From NCBI GenBank assembly GCA_000702525.1, contig JNIN01000001.1, positions 1,302,001 through 1,366,000 of the forward strand: 64,000 bases of DNA. Direction: 5' to 3'. Both the position numbers and the translations under genes were made by a program. Each line of letters starts with the position of its first letter. The stretch's first letter is position 1. This document shows positions 1-8,999 of the stretch, one piece after another. The notes under the pieces are model-generated. The model did not search any database. It had not been told where the DNA came from and saw nothing but the letters and a program-made list of their open reading frames with translations. The DNA comes from Lachnospiraceae bacterium AC2012. GTDB taxonomy: Bacteria; Bacillota; Clostridia; Lachnospirales; Lachnospiraceae.

Positions 1-620
1 CGTACGTCCTTGATATCCTGAGCTGTTCTTGTGAAAGAAGCAGCGATGAAGTCCATATCGTTTTCGCAAGCGAAGATTAAATCGCTCTTATCCTTAGGGC
101 TGATGAATTCCATTGTAAGGTCAACGTTTGGTACGTTAACACCCTTCTTATTAGATACCTTACCACCGTTTAATACTTCACAAACGATGTTCTTGCCGTT
201 AACTTCCTTTACAAGAAGTTCTACAAGACCATCATCGATTAAGATGTGTGATCCAGCCTGAACGTCATTTGTAAGTTCTTCATAAGAGATAGCAACCTTT
301 GTCTGGTCACCAACAACGCTCTGGTCTGTTGTAAGAGTGAATTCCTGTCCCTTTTCAAGGAAGTACTTTCTGTCTTCTTCGAAGTCTCTAAGACGAATTT
401 CAGGTCCCTTAGTATCAAGTAAAGCAGCAACTGGAAGCTTTAATTCTCTTCTTAACTTCTTGAAAGTTTCAAGCTTTCTGAACTGCTCTTCATGATCACC
501 ATGAGAGAAGTTAAATCTACCTACGTTCATTCCAGCTAACATAAGCTGTCTCATTACGTCTTCACCCTCAGATGATGGTCCAAGAGTACAGATAATTTTG
601 GTCTTTCTTCTATAATCCAT
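1..620 (-). CDS. pyk: Pyruvate kinase, N-terminal part (cut by window edge)
   Basis: Converts phosphoenolpyruvate and ADP to pyruvate and ATP in glycolysis, in the cytoplasm. About 206 codons are visible and the frame runs off the left edge. The start of the barrel is clear: TKIICTLGPSS near residues 7-17, the substrate-loop segment NFSHGDHEEQ, and LLDTKGPEIR leading into the B domain; MEFISPKDKSDLIFA and DFIAASFTR follow in barrel order. The ATG at 618-620 is preceded by AGAGGAAAAG, a good ribosome site. It is read away from a 367-bp gene-free region that contains Rex-like palindromes, so redox control is plausible (inference). Family assignment is secure; allosteric type cannot be judged from this part. 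Confidence 0.96.
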   Translation of the reverse strand, partial: MDYRRKTKIICTLGPSSEGEDVMRQLMLAGMNVGRFNFSHGDHEEQFRKLETFKKLRRELKLPVAALLDTKGPEIRLRDFEEDRKYFLEKGQEFTLTTDQSVVGDQTKVAISYEELTNDVQAGSHILIDDGLVELLVKEVNGKNIVCEVLNGGKVSNKKGVNVPNVDLTMEFISPKDKSDLIFACENDMDFIAASFTRTAQDIKDV

Positions 621-860
621 TCTTTTCCTCTTTCTAACTATTCCTAGTTTTATAGCTATAAAACACCGGAATTTATAGCCTCACACACACATTTACACTC
701 CCCAAATTTGAATTTGTGAAACATAAACAAAATAGGCTATTGTTAATTGTACAAATTTTTTCTCAACACTAACCTATTTTAAACGAATGTTACAAGTTGT
801 CAATACGAGATGAGCAATTTGTACGTTAACTTCACAATATTCAAATTTTTCGTCATTTAT

Positions 861-918
861 TTGTGAAATTTTTCACTAACACATTCCGGCGTTCTGTGTA
901 CAGCGAAATATTTCACAA
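861..918. promoter_or_regulatory. Two Rex-like operators upstream of pyk
   Basis: The 367 bp between pyk and arcC hold no gene but carry repeated TTGTGAA/TTCACAA words. Positions 861-878 read TTGTGAAATTTTTCACTA, matching the B. subtilis Rex consensus TTGTGAAATATTTCACAA at 16 of 18 bases. Positions 901-918 match at about 15 of 18. A weaker half site begins near 714. Rex senses the NADH/NAD+ ratio and represses fermentation and energy genes in Firmicutes (established). That these sites control pyk is inferred from position. The -10/-35 elements of pyk were not resolved with confidence. Confidence 0.5.
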
Positions 919-987
919 TGCAGTTTTATTTCTGTCCATAACTCCAGTATGCTTTAGAAAGATTCTCACCCCCTATTTCTTATAAAT

Positions 988-1920
988 TTATTTACCAATC
1001 ATTGTTCCATTCTCGCCACCAATGGTTGGCTTTGATGGATCAAGCTTCGTAATCAATGTCTTTCGAATCGCACTATCTCCAACGAATTCAATCGCTGCGC
1101 GAATCTTTGGTGCCATCGTTCCCTCTTCAAACTGTCCTTCTTCCAGATATTTCTTCGCATCAGCGATGGAAATGAAATCGAGCGCTTCTTCGTCTGCCTT
1201 GCCATAATTCAGGCAAACCTTATCCACTCCTGTAAGAATAACCAGCATATCCGCATCGATAGATTCTGCCAGGAAACCTGCTGCTGTATCTTTCTCCACA
1301 ACGGCAGATGCACCCTTTAATTTACGATCCTGTACCAATACCGGAATACCGCCGCCACCGCATGCGATAACTACCTGGTCTGCATCTAAGAGTGCTTCAA
1401 TCGCATCCTTCTCTACGATTTCCAGTGGCTTCGGTGTTGCTACCACTCTTCGATATCCGCCTTCTACTTCGATGACATGATTTCCCTTCTGCTCTTCTGC
1501 ATCGGCTTCCTCTCTTGTCATCACTCTTCCAATGACCTTGGATGGTTTATAGAAAGCTTCATCATAAGGATCTACCGAAACCTGTGTCAGAACGGTAGAT
1601 ACTGTTTTATAAATTCCTCTTCCGAGTAACTCTGAACGGATGGCATTCTGCAGATCGTAGCCAATATACCCCTGGCTCATTGCAGAGCACACACTCATTG
1701 GTGTAGCCGTGTAATCCGGGTGATTCTTAGCGAATTCACTCATTGCTGTGTGAATCATTCCTACCTGTGGTCCGTTACTGTGGGTGATTACTACGCTGTA
1801 GTCCTGCTGAATAAATGCAGCAACTGCCTCTGCTGTCTTCACTGTTGCCTCATGCTGCTCCGGAAGTGTTGTTCCCAGTGCGTCATGTCCCAGCGCAATT
1901 ACGATTCTCTTTTTTTTCAT
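988..1920 (-). CDS. arcC: Carbamate kinase
   Basis: Transfers phosphate between carbamoyl phosphate and ADP, giving ATP, NH3 and CO2, usually as the last step of arginine or agmatine catabolism. The 310-residue length is typical. Amino-acid-kinase motifs are in order: IVIALGHDALG at the N-terminus, ITHSNGPQVG near residue 50, VIACGGGGIPV near 185, and VEKDTAAGFLA with DMLVILTGVDKV. I start it at the ATG at 1918-1920, because GGAGG lies 7 nt upstream; an in-frame start at 1944 would put that site inside the gene. No arcA, argF or agmatine deiminase is next to it, so its pathway is not shown here. The family is certain. Confidence 0.95.
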   Translation of the reverse strand: MKKKRIVIALGHDALGTTLPEQHEATVKTAEAVAAFIQQDYSVVITHSNGPQVGMIHTAMSEFAKNHPDYTATPMSVCSAMSQGYIGYDLQNAIRSELLGRGIYKTVSTVLTQVSVDPYDEAFYKPSKVIGRVMTREEADAEEQKGNHVIEVEGGYRRVVATPKPLEIVEKDAIEALLDADQVVIACGGGGIPVLVQDRKLKGASAVVEKDTAAGFLAESIDADMLVILTGVDKVCLNYGKADEEALDFISIADAKKYLEEGQFEEGTMAPKIRAAIEFVGDSAIRKTLITKLDPSKPTIGGENGTMIGK

Positions 1921-2014
1921 GTCTGCGGCCTCCGTAAAACTCAAAATTCTGCCTACATTTTAACATATTTTCTGATTTTTTTACACAGAGAGATATTAAA
2001 GAAAAATAAATTAC

Positions 2015-2081
2015 AAAAACCCCCGCACCGGGAGGATCCGCGGAATCATTTCCACGAAAAAACTTCCAGCACGGGGGTTCC
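2015..2081 (-). terminator. Rho-independent terminator after htrA
   Basis: On the minus strand an AACCCCCG arm (2071-2078 region) pairs with CGGGGGTT near 2019-2026, with further weaker pairing in the loop, and is followed by TTTTTG. It lies 54 bp past the HtrA stop and separates it from arcC. Confidence 0.75.
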
Positions 2082-2133
2082 TATTCAAAATCTCGATCCC
2101 TTTAAAAGGTAGATTTCCTAATCATCTATCAAA

Positions 2134-3435
2134 TTACTGTAATTCCTGCTTGGATGTCAGTGTTACCTGGAGATCCTTGGATTCACTATAGCTTGAAGAC
2201 GCTGTGCTAACCGTTACTGTCACGGTATCGCCAGCGGACTTTGTTGCAAGATAGCTCTGAATATCGGACATACCAGAGATACTATTTCCATCGATGGCTG
2301 TGATAACATCGCCTCTGGATAATCCTGCTTCTGCAGCACCTGTGTTTGTGTATACACCATAGACATAGACACCTTCACTTGGCAGATCAGAAGATGCGGA
2401 TTTCGAGAACTGCGCTGTTACATCGACACCTGCAATACCGAGGTAAGCATCCCCAGTAGATGTAGAGGAATCCGAAACGCTCTCGCCGTTCATCAACTGT
2501 TCGATGATGGTCTTCGCGCTTGTGATTGGAATGGCATATCCCATACCTTCTACGTCTGTATCAGAATATTTTGCAGATACAATTCCGACAACTTCACCAT
2601 TCATGTTAAGAAGTGCACCACCGGAGTTACCAGGGTTAACGGCTGCATCTGTCTGGATCAGTTCATTTGTGATGGCTGTTCCATCTTCTGCTTCTAATTC
2701 TACTTCACGATTCAAGGCACTGATGACACCTGTTGTTACGGACTGGCCATAGCCGAGTGCATTTCCGATCACAACGGCAGATTCTCCAACCTTTAAGCTA
2801 TCAGAATCGCCAAGCGTTGCTACTGCGATGCTATCCAATGTAGAAGAATCCACATCAGACATGGCAACCTTAACAACTGCAAGGTCTGTGCTGGAATCTG
2901 TTCCCTGGATTTCTGCTGCTACCGCGCTGTCATCCGCAAATGTGATAGTCAGGGAACTTGCACCGGATACGACATGGTTATTCGTTGCGATGTAGATATA
3001 GTCATCATCCTGGGAAATGATAATGCCCGATCCCGCACTCTCTGACTCATAGCTCTGTCCGCTTCCAAAGAAGCTTCTATACTCTGTTACGCTGACTGCA
3101 GTAACCTGTACAATCGCCGGCATCGTATTTGTTACGATATCGGATACATCCGTAACCGTTGTTGCTGTACTTGTTGCTGTGGTTCCGATGTCATTACTTG
3201 TTCCGAGTGATGTTGCAGAACTTGATGAAGATGACGAACTGCTACTTGTTCCTGTCAATTTACCAGTTGCAAAATTCACTCCCTGAAATGCAGCGCCTGC
3301 CACAAGACCAAATACCAGCGCAATCGCTACGACCTTACCGATCTTCTTTAAGAATGGTCTCTCCTTTTTTGGTTTCTTTGGCTTCTGTGGCTCTGCCGTG
3401 TATGGGTTATACTCATAATATTGATAATCGCTCAT
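2134..3435 (-). CDS. htrA: HtrA/DegP-type serine protease with one PDZ domain
   Basis: Membrane-anchored quality-control protease acting outside the cytoplasmic membrane. The 433 residues show a charged cytoplasmic N-terminus rich in KPKKPKK, one membrane segment at about residues 33-52, a Ser-rich linker, a trypsin-like domain and a C-terminal PDZ domain (about 330-425). The catalytic triad is visible: His in ATNNHVVSG, Asp in DSSTDLAVV and Ser in NPGNSGGAL. The start has GGGAG upstream. It follows the two LCP genes in the same direction and ends in a strong terminator. In Firmicutes this family is often under CssRS or CiaRH control, but no such site is evident here. The family is secure; the individual paralogue name (htrA, htrB or yyxA) is not. 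Confidence 0.93.
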   Translation of the reverse strand: MSDYQYYEYNPYTAEPQKPKKPKKERPFLKKIGKVVAIALVFGLVAGAAFQGVNFATGKLTGTSSSSSSSSSSATSLGTSNDIGTTATSTATTVTDVSDIVTNTMPAIVQVTAVSVTEYRSFFGSGQSYESESAGSGIIISQDDDYIYIATNNHVVSGASSLTITFADDSAVAAEIQGTDSSTDLAVVKVAMSDVDSSTLDSIAVATLGDSDSLKVGESAVVIGNALGYGQSVTTGVISALNREVELEAEDGTAITNELIQTDAAVNPGNSGGALLNMNGEVVGIVSAKYSDTDVEGMGYAIPITSAKTIIEQLMNGESVSDSSTSTGDAYLGIAGVDVTAQFSKSASSDLPSEGVYVYGVYTNTGAAEAGLSRGDVITAIDGNSISGMSDIQSYLATKSAGDTVTVTVSTASSSYSESKDLQVTLTSKQELQ

Positions 3436-3583
3436 ATTCTCAGGCTCCCTTCATATTTCTTCTTTCTTTTCTTTCTATAACTTATGATTGTATTCTAGAG
3501 CCCTACTGTGTTTTATGTGTGAACAATTTGTATAATTCCTGTTAATTTGTGAATCAATCTGTAGCAGCCTGTTCCGGTCCTGT

Positions 3584-4726
3584 CTATTCCGATTCTGCCT
3601 GTTCCGGCCCATATCCATAATCTACTGCATCCGACTCGTCCAGTCCTGTCTCCGATTCAATATAGGAACTAATGGATTGCACCGTCTCTGTCGGCTTGTA
3701 ATCCGGTTCGTTGTAGAGATACTGGTACAGAGCGGTAACATTTCCAGAAAGCGTACATGGTACCACGACTTTCTTACCGGCTTCGTCCCAATCTGCAGCC
3801 GACATAGAGAATGGGAAACCGCAGGTATCCACAAGCTGATAGTCCTTCATCGCGCTTGCCAGTCCCAGCATCTGCTTCAGCGAGAGCGAGGTGCTGATCT
3901 TTGGAAATACACCGTCGATCAGGTCATTCAATTCCGAGAAGGATGCGGTCTGCGCCTTTTGAATCAACTGCGTCAGGACGGTTCGCTGACGCTCGGCTCT
4001 GGCGAAATCATCGCCGGCGGTATTTCGAATTCGACAGTATGCCGTTGCAACAACACCATTTACCGTCTGCGTACCTGGCGATAACGTAACCACCTCATCC
4101 ATATGTCCTGTAACATAGGCTACTTCGCCCATATAGCCCTTTTCATTCATCACATCGATCTCTTGCTGGGTCAACGTGATCTCCACGCCTCCAACCGCAT
4201 CAATCGCCTCGACAAGCGCATTAAAATCAACCGCAACGTAGTCCTGGATATTTAAATCCAGATTTCGATTCATCATCTCGATGGCTTCCTTCGGGCCGCC
4301 GTGATTGTAGGCATAGTTGCATTTATAATATTTTCCATCGCCATCCACTTCGAGCGTCGTATCTCGATAGAGCGAAAGAACCTTCACTTCCTTTGTCTCA
4401 TTATCGATGTTACAGATCATGATACTGTCGGAGTTGCCCGACTCATATTCCCCATTGCTTCGATTATCTACGCCAAAAAAGGCGATGGTCGTGTAGCCCT
4501 CTAACATCTCTTTCGTCTTATCATCCAGATTGTTTGCTGCAATCAGCCCCAATCGATCAAAATTAATCAGTCCCAATTTCAGCCATGCAAATAAGAATGC
4601 TACGAGAAATACTAACGCAAAACACTCGATGACAAACAGCCTTCTACGTCTCTTACGCATGCGCTGCCGCTTTGTCATCCGTTTGTGTTTCTTATTTGTA
4701 TGATGTCTTCGTTCTTCCTCTCTCAT
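3584..4726 (-). CDS. LCP-family (LytR-CpsA-Psr) glycopolymer ligase, copy 2
   Basis: LCP enzymes transfer undecaprenyl-linked teichoic acid or capsular glycans to peptidoglycan on the outer face of the membrane. The 380-residue protein has a very basic N-terminus, a membrane helix (about 27-48, ending FAWLKLGLI) and an LCP domain with IAFFGVDNR, SDSIMICNID, VLSLYRDTTLEV, ATAYCRIRNT and FARAERQRTV, which carry the Asp and Arg residues that bind the polyprenyl pyrophosphate head group. The start at 4724-4726 follows GGGAGG by 9 nt; an upstream in-frame start at 4813 lacks support. It is clearly a duplicate of the next gene upstream (same FAWLKLGLI, NRNLDLNIQDY and C-terminal DYGYG), and both sit downstream of the polysaccharide locus. 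Confidence 0.92.
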   Translation of the reverse strand: MREEERRHHTNKKHKRMTKRQRMRKRRRRLFVIECFALVFLVAFLFAWLKLGLINFDRLGLIAANNLDDKTKEMLEGYTTIAFFGVDNRSNGEYESGNSDSIMICNIDNETKEVKVLSLYRDTTLEVDGDGKYYKCNYAYNHGGPKEAIEMMNRNLDLNIQDYVAVDFNALVEAIDAVGGVEITLTQQEIDVMNEKGYMGEVAYVTGHMDEVVTLSPGTQTVNGVVATAYCRIRNTAGDDFARAERQRTVLTQLIQKAQTASFSELNDLIDGVFPKISTSLSLKQMLGLASAMKDYQLVDTCGFPFSMSAADWDEAGKKVVVPCTLSGNVTALYQYLYNEPDYKPTETVQSISSYIESETGLDESDAVDYGYGPEQAESE

Positions 4727-4810
4727 ATGTAAAAACCTCCCAACTGTATTACAGCATGTTGTACACTCCCCATTATATTCCATCTGTATAAAAAAAGATA
4801 TAGGAAACAA

Positions 4811-4861
4811 CAAAAAACAGGACGATGACCATCTTGTTTATAGATGGAACATCGCCCTGTA
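4811..4861 (-). terminator. Terminator between the two LCP genes
   Basis: On the minus strand, ACAGGGCGATG and CCATC arms pair with GATGG and CATCGTCCTGT around a short loop, followed by TTTTTTG. It lies 35 bp past the stop of the first LCP gene, so the second copy probably has reduced or separate transcription. Confidence 0.8.
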
Positions 4862-4895
4862 TCATTTCTATATTCTTCGTATATTCTGTATCACG

Positions 4896-6023
4896 CTATT
4901 CCTCGGAAGTTCCGTCAGAAGTCTGCTCGGTACCATAACCATAATCCACAGCATCCTCTTCGGTAAATCCGGACTGCTTCTCGATATAATCGCTGATATC
5001 CTGAACCACTGCAGATGGCTCGTAATTCTCTTCTCCATAGAGATAAGCATACAAGCTCTTTACATTGGATTCGAGTGTACATGGTATATCAAGTGATCCC
5101 GTCTTAGAACTCAATGTTCCTGTACAAAGTGCAAATGGGAATCCCGTTGTATCGGCAAGCGTGTAATCTTTCATACCAGATGCCAATCCAATCAACTGCG
5201 TCATGGAAAGGGATGTACTGATATTTGGGAAGATAGCTTCAATCAAGTCATTTAACTCGGTAAGGGAAGCGGACTGTGCCTTCTCAACCAGCTGTGAAAC
5301 TACGGTACGCTGTCTCTCAGCTCTGGCAAAGTCACCACCGGATGTATAACGGATTCGACAATATGCTGTTGCAACAACACCATTGACTGTCTGTGTTCCC
5401 GCTTTCAAACTACTTGGTACTTCATCTTCATGACCTGTTACCGATGCAACCTCGTTGATGTAACCCTTGTCATTCATAATCTCGATTTCCTCGGATGTCA
5501 GGGTAATTTCTACACCACCCACCGCATCTACGGCTTCTACTAAAGCATTGAAATCGACAGCAACATAATCCTGGATATCCAAATCGAGATTTCGGTTCAG
5601 CATTGCGATTGCTTCTTCTGCACCACCATGGTTATAAGCATAATTCGCTTTTCGGATGGTTCTATCACCATCGATATCTAATGCGGTATCTCGATATACA
5701 GATACAATCTTTACTTCCTTTGTATCATTATTAATCGCAGCAATCATGATACTATCACTGTTACCGGATTCGTATTCTCCGTTTGAACGGTTATCTACAC
5801 CGAAGAGTGCGATGGTAGTATACCCTTGCAGCATCTCTTCTGTTTCGGCATCGAGATCATTTGTTGCGATCTCGCCCATCTTTTCAAAATTAATCAATCC
5901 AAGCTTTAACCAAGCAAATAAAAATCCACTTAATAATAGTAAAACAACAAGCTCCGTGATGAGAATTCTCTTTCTTCTCTTTCTCATCTTCTGTCGCTTT
6001 GTAAGATGTTTCTTCTTTGACAT
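4896..6023 (-). CDS. LCP-family (LytR-CpsA-Psr) glycopolymer ligase, copy 1
   Basis: Same family and role as its tandem neighbour: attaches lipid-linked wall glycopolymers to peptidoglycan. It has 375 residues with a basic N-terminus (KRQKMRKRRKR), one membrane helix (about 20-42) and an extracellular LCP domain with IALFGVDNR, SDSIMIAAIN, IVSVYRDTALDI, NYAYNHGGAEEA, ATAYCRIRYT and FARAERQRTVV. The start has AAGGA upstream. It is the first of the two copies in the direction of transcription and follows the glycosyltransferase genes, so the glycan made by the 6-15 kb locus is its likely substrate (inference). The C-terminus is acidic, with a DYGYG motif shared with its copy. Confidence 0.93.
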   Translation of the reverse strand: MSKKKHLTKRQKMRKRRKRILITELVVLLLLSGFLFAWLKLGLINFEKMGEIATNDLDAETEEMLQGYTTIALFGVDNRSNGEYESGNSDSIMIAAINNDTKEVKIVSVYRDTALDIDGDRTIRKANYAYNHGGAEEAIAMLNRNLDLDIQDYVAVDFNALVEAVDAVGGVEITLTSEEIEIMNDKGYINEVASVTGHEDEVPSSLKAGTQTVNGVVATAYCRIRYTSGGDFARAERQRTVVSQLVEKAQSASLTELNDLIEAIFPNISTSLSMTQLIGLASGMKDYTLADTTGFPFALCTGTLSSKTGSLDIPCTLESNVKSLYAYLYGEENYEPSAVVQDISDYIEKQSGFTEEDAVDYGYGTEQTSDGTSEE

Positions 6024-6157
6024 AAAACTTTATCCTTTTCCTTTCAAAAAATATAAAGCACTAAAAACTAGTCCATTTTAGGTCTTTGCTACACATATGT
6101 CAAGGAAATGTACCCCTCCATGGGCATTTTTAATACGTTCTTTAGAAATATTAAGAT

Positions 6158-7498
6158 TTACCATAATTGATAATTGTCCAGCCCCATCGGAAGATTCTCG
6201 TTATAATAAGGATCCCCCTCGGCCAGTTTTGCGTGCCATTTCTCAAGCAGTCTCGCATTCGACAACATCGTGCTCACCGTCTCCTTGTGATGATGCACGG
6301 CGATTACATCCGGGACGTAGACCACACGATATCCCGCGCGCTGTACACGAAGGCAATAATCCAGCACCGCATCTCTTCCCTGCAGCGAGGTATCCAATCC
6401 GCGAAGCTTCTGATAAAGCGCGGCATCCAGCATACAGTAACCGAAATCCACCATACTGACATCCTGCGCCAGGACAATACGGTTCTCATAGCCGTCGGTA
6501 TAGAGTTGCTTTCCATTACAGGCCGGATAGATTTCTCCCCTTTTATCAAAGATAAATCCGCAATTATCGATCTTTGAAAAACCTTCTTTAAAACGCACAC
6601 CGACCACACCGATATCCGGCTGCTTCAGATAACCATAGAGAATCTCCTGCGCCTTCTTCGTCTTTACATGCACATCTTTCTCTCGAAGTAGGATGTACTC
6701 TCTCCGATGCGCCGTATAATTATCGCCGAAATAATTCACTTTCCAATAACGATACCGCGGATCCGTCTTCACCTCGGCTATCACACCGGTTCTACGTAGA
6801 TACGCCTTCACGGTCTTCACATGCGCATCATAGCTCTCCTTTATCATCTTTCGATAGACATTCTGGTCTGCCACCTGAATCATTCTTCGATGATACGCAA
6901 GGGATGCGATATGTCGTATTTCCAGCTCATGATCCAACCCGCGAAGCAAAAATTCATAGAGATCCGCTTCCTGGATATCCTCCCGGAAGGTACTCATCTT
7001 CCGGAACGTACGATTGGAAATGCAGAGGAACTCACCGATGTAATTATCCTGCAATAATAATTCCTTATTGAACCCGCACTTGAAATGTGGATTCATACGA
7101 TAATCCCCGACGAGCTCATCCTGATCGGTATAAATAATATCAATCGGCGTCTCGGTCTTATCGATTTCCGATGCAAAAAGAGACAGCGCGTTCGAACTGA
7201 TTCGATCATGCTGCCCCAGCGTCACGATGTAATCCCCGGACGCAAAATGAAGGCCTATGTTATATGCATAGGCCCTCCCTATATGTTTTTTTAATCTCTT
7301 GTACTGGAGTCTCTGATCCGAAGATGGATAGAATTCCCCTGCAATACGGTCCAAAATCGTACTGTCATTATCATCTAAGATAATCAGCTCATAATCGTCA
7401 CGATCCTGCTTCGCTACGGACTCTACTGCTTCTCTATAGTAATAAGCATCTGTCTGATTCGCATACAGTAAAATTGTAAACCGTACTTTCGGCATCAT
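6158..7498 (-). CDS. Family 2 glycosyltransferase of the surface-polysaccharide locus
   Basis: A GT-A fold enzyme predicted to add a sugar from a nucleotide donor to the lipid-linked glycan at the inner membrane face. The 446 residues begin with the typical FTILLYANQTDAYYYREAVE and LIILDDNDS strand-helix-strand, followed by GRAYAYNIGLHFASGDYIV and the metal/nucleotide motif YTDQDE near residue 145. The C-terminal half has the family's late motif RGLDTSLQGRDAVLDYCLRV and HHHKETVS. The start is one of two adjacent ATG codons behind GGGGG. It lies 10 bp after the sugar-transferase gene, in one operon. Donor and linkage cannot be told from sequence. Confidence 0.88.
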   Translation of the reverse strand: MMPKVRFTILLYANQTDAYYYREAVESVAKQDRDDYELIILDDNDSTILDRIAGEFYPSSDQRLQYKRLKKHIGRAYAYNIGLHFASGDYIVTLGQHDRISSNALSLFASEIDKTETPIDIIYTDQDELVGDYRMNPHFKCGFNKELLLQDNYIGEFLCISNRTFRKMSTFREDIQEADLYEFLLRGLDHELEIRHIASLAYHRRMIQVADQNVYRKMIKESYDAHVKTVKAYLRRTGVIAEVKTDPRYRYWKVNYFGDNYTAHRREYILLREKDVHVKTKKAQEILYGYLKQPDIGVVGVRFKEGFSKIDNCGFIFDKRGEIYPACNGKQLYTDGYENRIVLAQDVSMVDFGYCMLDAALYQKLRGLDTSLQGRDAVLDYCLRVQRAGYRVVYVPDVIAVHHHKETVSTMLSNARLLEKWHAKLAEGDPYYNENLPMGLDNYQLW

Positions 7499-7508
7499 CT
7501 ATCCCCCT

Positions 7509-8924
7509 TTACTTGGATCCTTTTCCTGTGATAACAACTCCAATCGTTTTTAAAATCAATGTGATATCCAGTCCGATGGTCCAATTGGAAATATAATCGG
7601 TATCCATCGCAACCACCTGCTCGAAATCCGTAATATCGGATCGACCACTCACCTGCCACATACCGGTAAGGCCTGGCTTAATTCCAAGTCTCGCCTTGTG
7701 ATGGTACTCATACTGCGCGAATTCCTCTTCTGTTGGTGGTCTCGTACCAACCAGACTCATATCGCCCACTAAGACATTCCAAAACTGTGGCAATTCATCA
7801 ATCGAATACTTTCGCATGAAATGACCAATCGGGATGATTCTTGGATCATTCTCCATCTTGAACATCAAACCGTTCATCTCATTGTATTCCAATAATTCTT
7901 CTTTTTTCTTGTCCGCATCCACATACATGGAACGGAATTTGTAGAAATTAAATCGACGTCCATTTCGACCAATACGAACAGACTTATAGAAAATCGGTCC
8001 CGGACTCTGGATCTTGATAATCGGTGCAAAAATCAAAAATGCGACAAACGCGATAACCAATCCAATCAACGCTCCGATAATATCCATGGTTCTCTTGATA
8101 AAGAGCTGCTTTACACTTGCAATCTTCATGGAACTTGTTACGACAATATAATTGCCATATTCCTCAATTAAGCGGTTTGGCAACATCTTATCGATATGAA
8201 TCATGGCCATATGCACCGTGATTCCAAGTTCAATCAATTCGCGGCCCAGTTCTTCCGTGGAAGCTCTGGTATTTCCATCGATAAATACTTCATCTACCAC
8301 ATTGGTTCGCATATATTCCATAAAGGTATCGGCTGTCGCAACCACGGGTACCCCCTGGATCTCCTCGCCAACCATATCCTTATCGACAACCACTACGCCG
8401 ACCACACGATAATTCGTATAACGATTGTGCGAAATCTCCTGGAGACATCGCTCTACATTGACGCCTTCTGCTACAACCAGCATCTCGGTCTTATTTCTAT
8501 CCTTTAATTTATTATAGCGAATAAAGCGCTTTAATAACACTCTCTCGCCATATTCCAAACAGATAGAAAGGATCAAATATACGAATAACAACTTACGAGA
8601 AAACAGAAAGGACTGCTTGGTACCATAGAGGTATACCAGAATGCCACCAAAGACAATCACACAATGCTCGACCGTTGCCCGAAGTTCCTGATATTTATTT
8701 CTACGCAAAACTCCTGTATAGGATTCCGTAAAGAACACAACTACCACATCGATCAGCACCATAACAACTACTAATCGCGACCACATTGGATCATGGAATA
8801 TCCAGCGTCCATCAAATCTCCACCAATATGCGGAGATAATCGCCAGCACCATGCACAAGAGATCTAATAACGTAAAATCCAAGTGCTTGGCCCAGCTTTT
8901 TGCCTGTTTACGATACATGGGCAT
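7509..8924 (-). CDS. Polyprenyl-phosphate sugar-1-phosphate transferase (initiating enzyme)
   Basis: Starts glycan synthesis by moving a sugar-1-phosphate from a nucleotide sugar to undecaprenyl phosphate. The 471-residue size fits the WbaP/WcaJ-like group: four N-terminal membrane helices (about 18-125), a soluble Rossmann-like middle (about 140-260), a fifth hydrophobic segment (about 277-300), then the catalytic domain with SPGPIFYKSVRIGRNGRRF, FYKFRSMYVDA, IDELPQFWNVLVGDMSLVG and KPGLTGMWQVSGRS. Two starts are possible: 8924, or 8918, which has the better distance from AAGGAG. Its place in the operon makes it the likely first committed step of the locus. Confidence 0.94.
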   Translation of the reverse strand: MPMYRKQAKSWAKHLDFTLLDLLCMVLAIISAYWWRFDGRWIFHDPMWSRLVVVMVLIDVVVVFFTESYTGVLRRNKYQELRATVEHCVIVFGGILVYLYGTKQSFLFSRKLLFVYLILSICLEYGERVLLKRFIRYNKLKDRNKTEMLVVAEGVNVERCLQEISHNRYTNYRVVGVVVVDKDMVGEEIQGVPVVATADTFMEYMRTNVVDEVFIDGNTRASTEELGRELIELGITVHMAMIHIDKMLPNRLIEEYGNYIVVTSSMKIASVKQLFIKRTMDIIGALIGLVIAFVAFLIFAPIIKIQSPGPIFYKSVRIGRNGRRFNFYKFRSMYVDADKKKEELLEYNEMNGLMFKMENDPRIIPIGHFMRKYSIDELPQFWNVLVGDMSLVGTRPPTEEEFAQYEYHHKARLGIKPGLTGMWQVSGRSDITDFEQVVAMDTDYISNWTIGLDITLILKTIGVVITGKGSK

Positions 8925-8999
8925 TTGCTCCTTTGCTACATTTATTACTACTGTAGCCTACGATCTTGTCAAAACTGTGAACAAAACTACGCAATCGAA

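Noticed and set aside
3159-3545. Plus-strand frame of 128 codons opposite htrA
   Set aside because: It is the complement of a clear protease gene and has no ribosome site or family motif.
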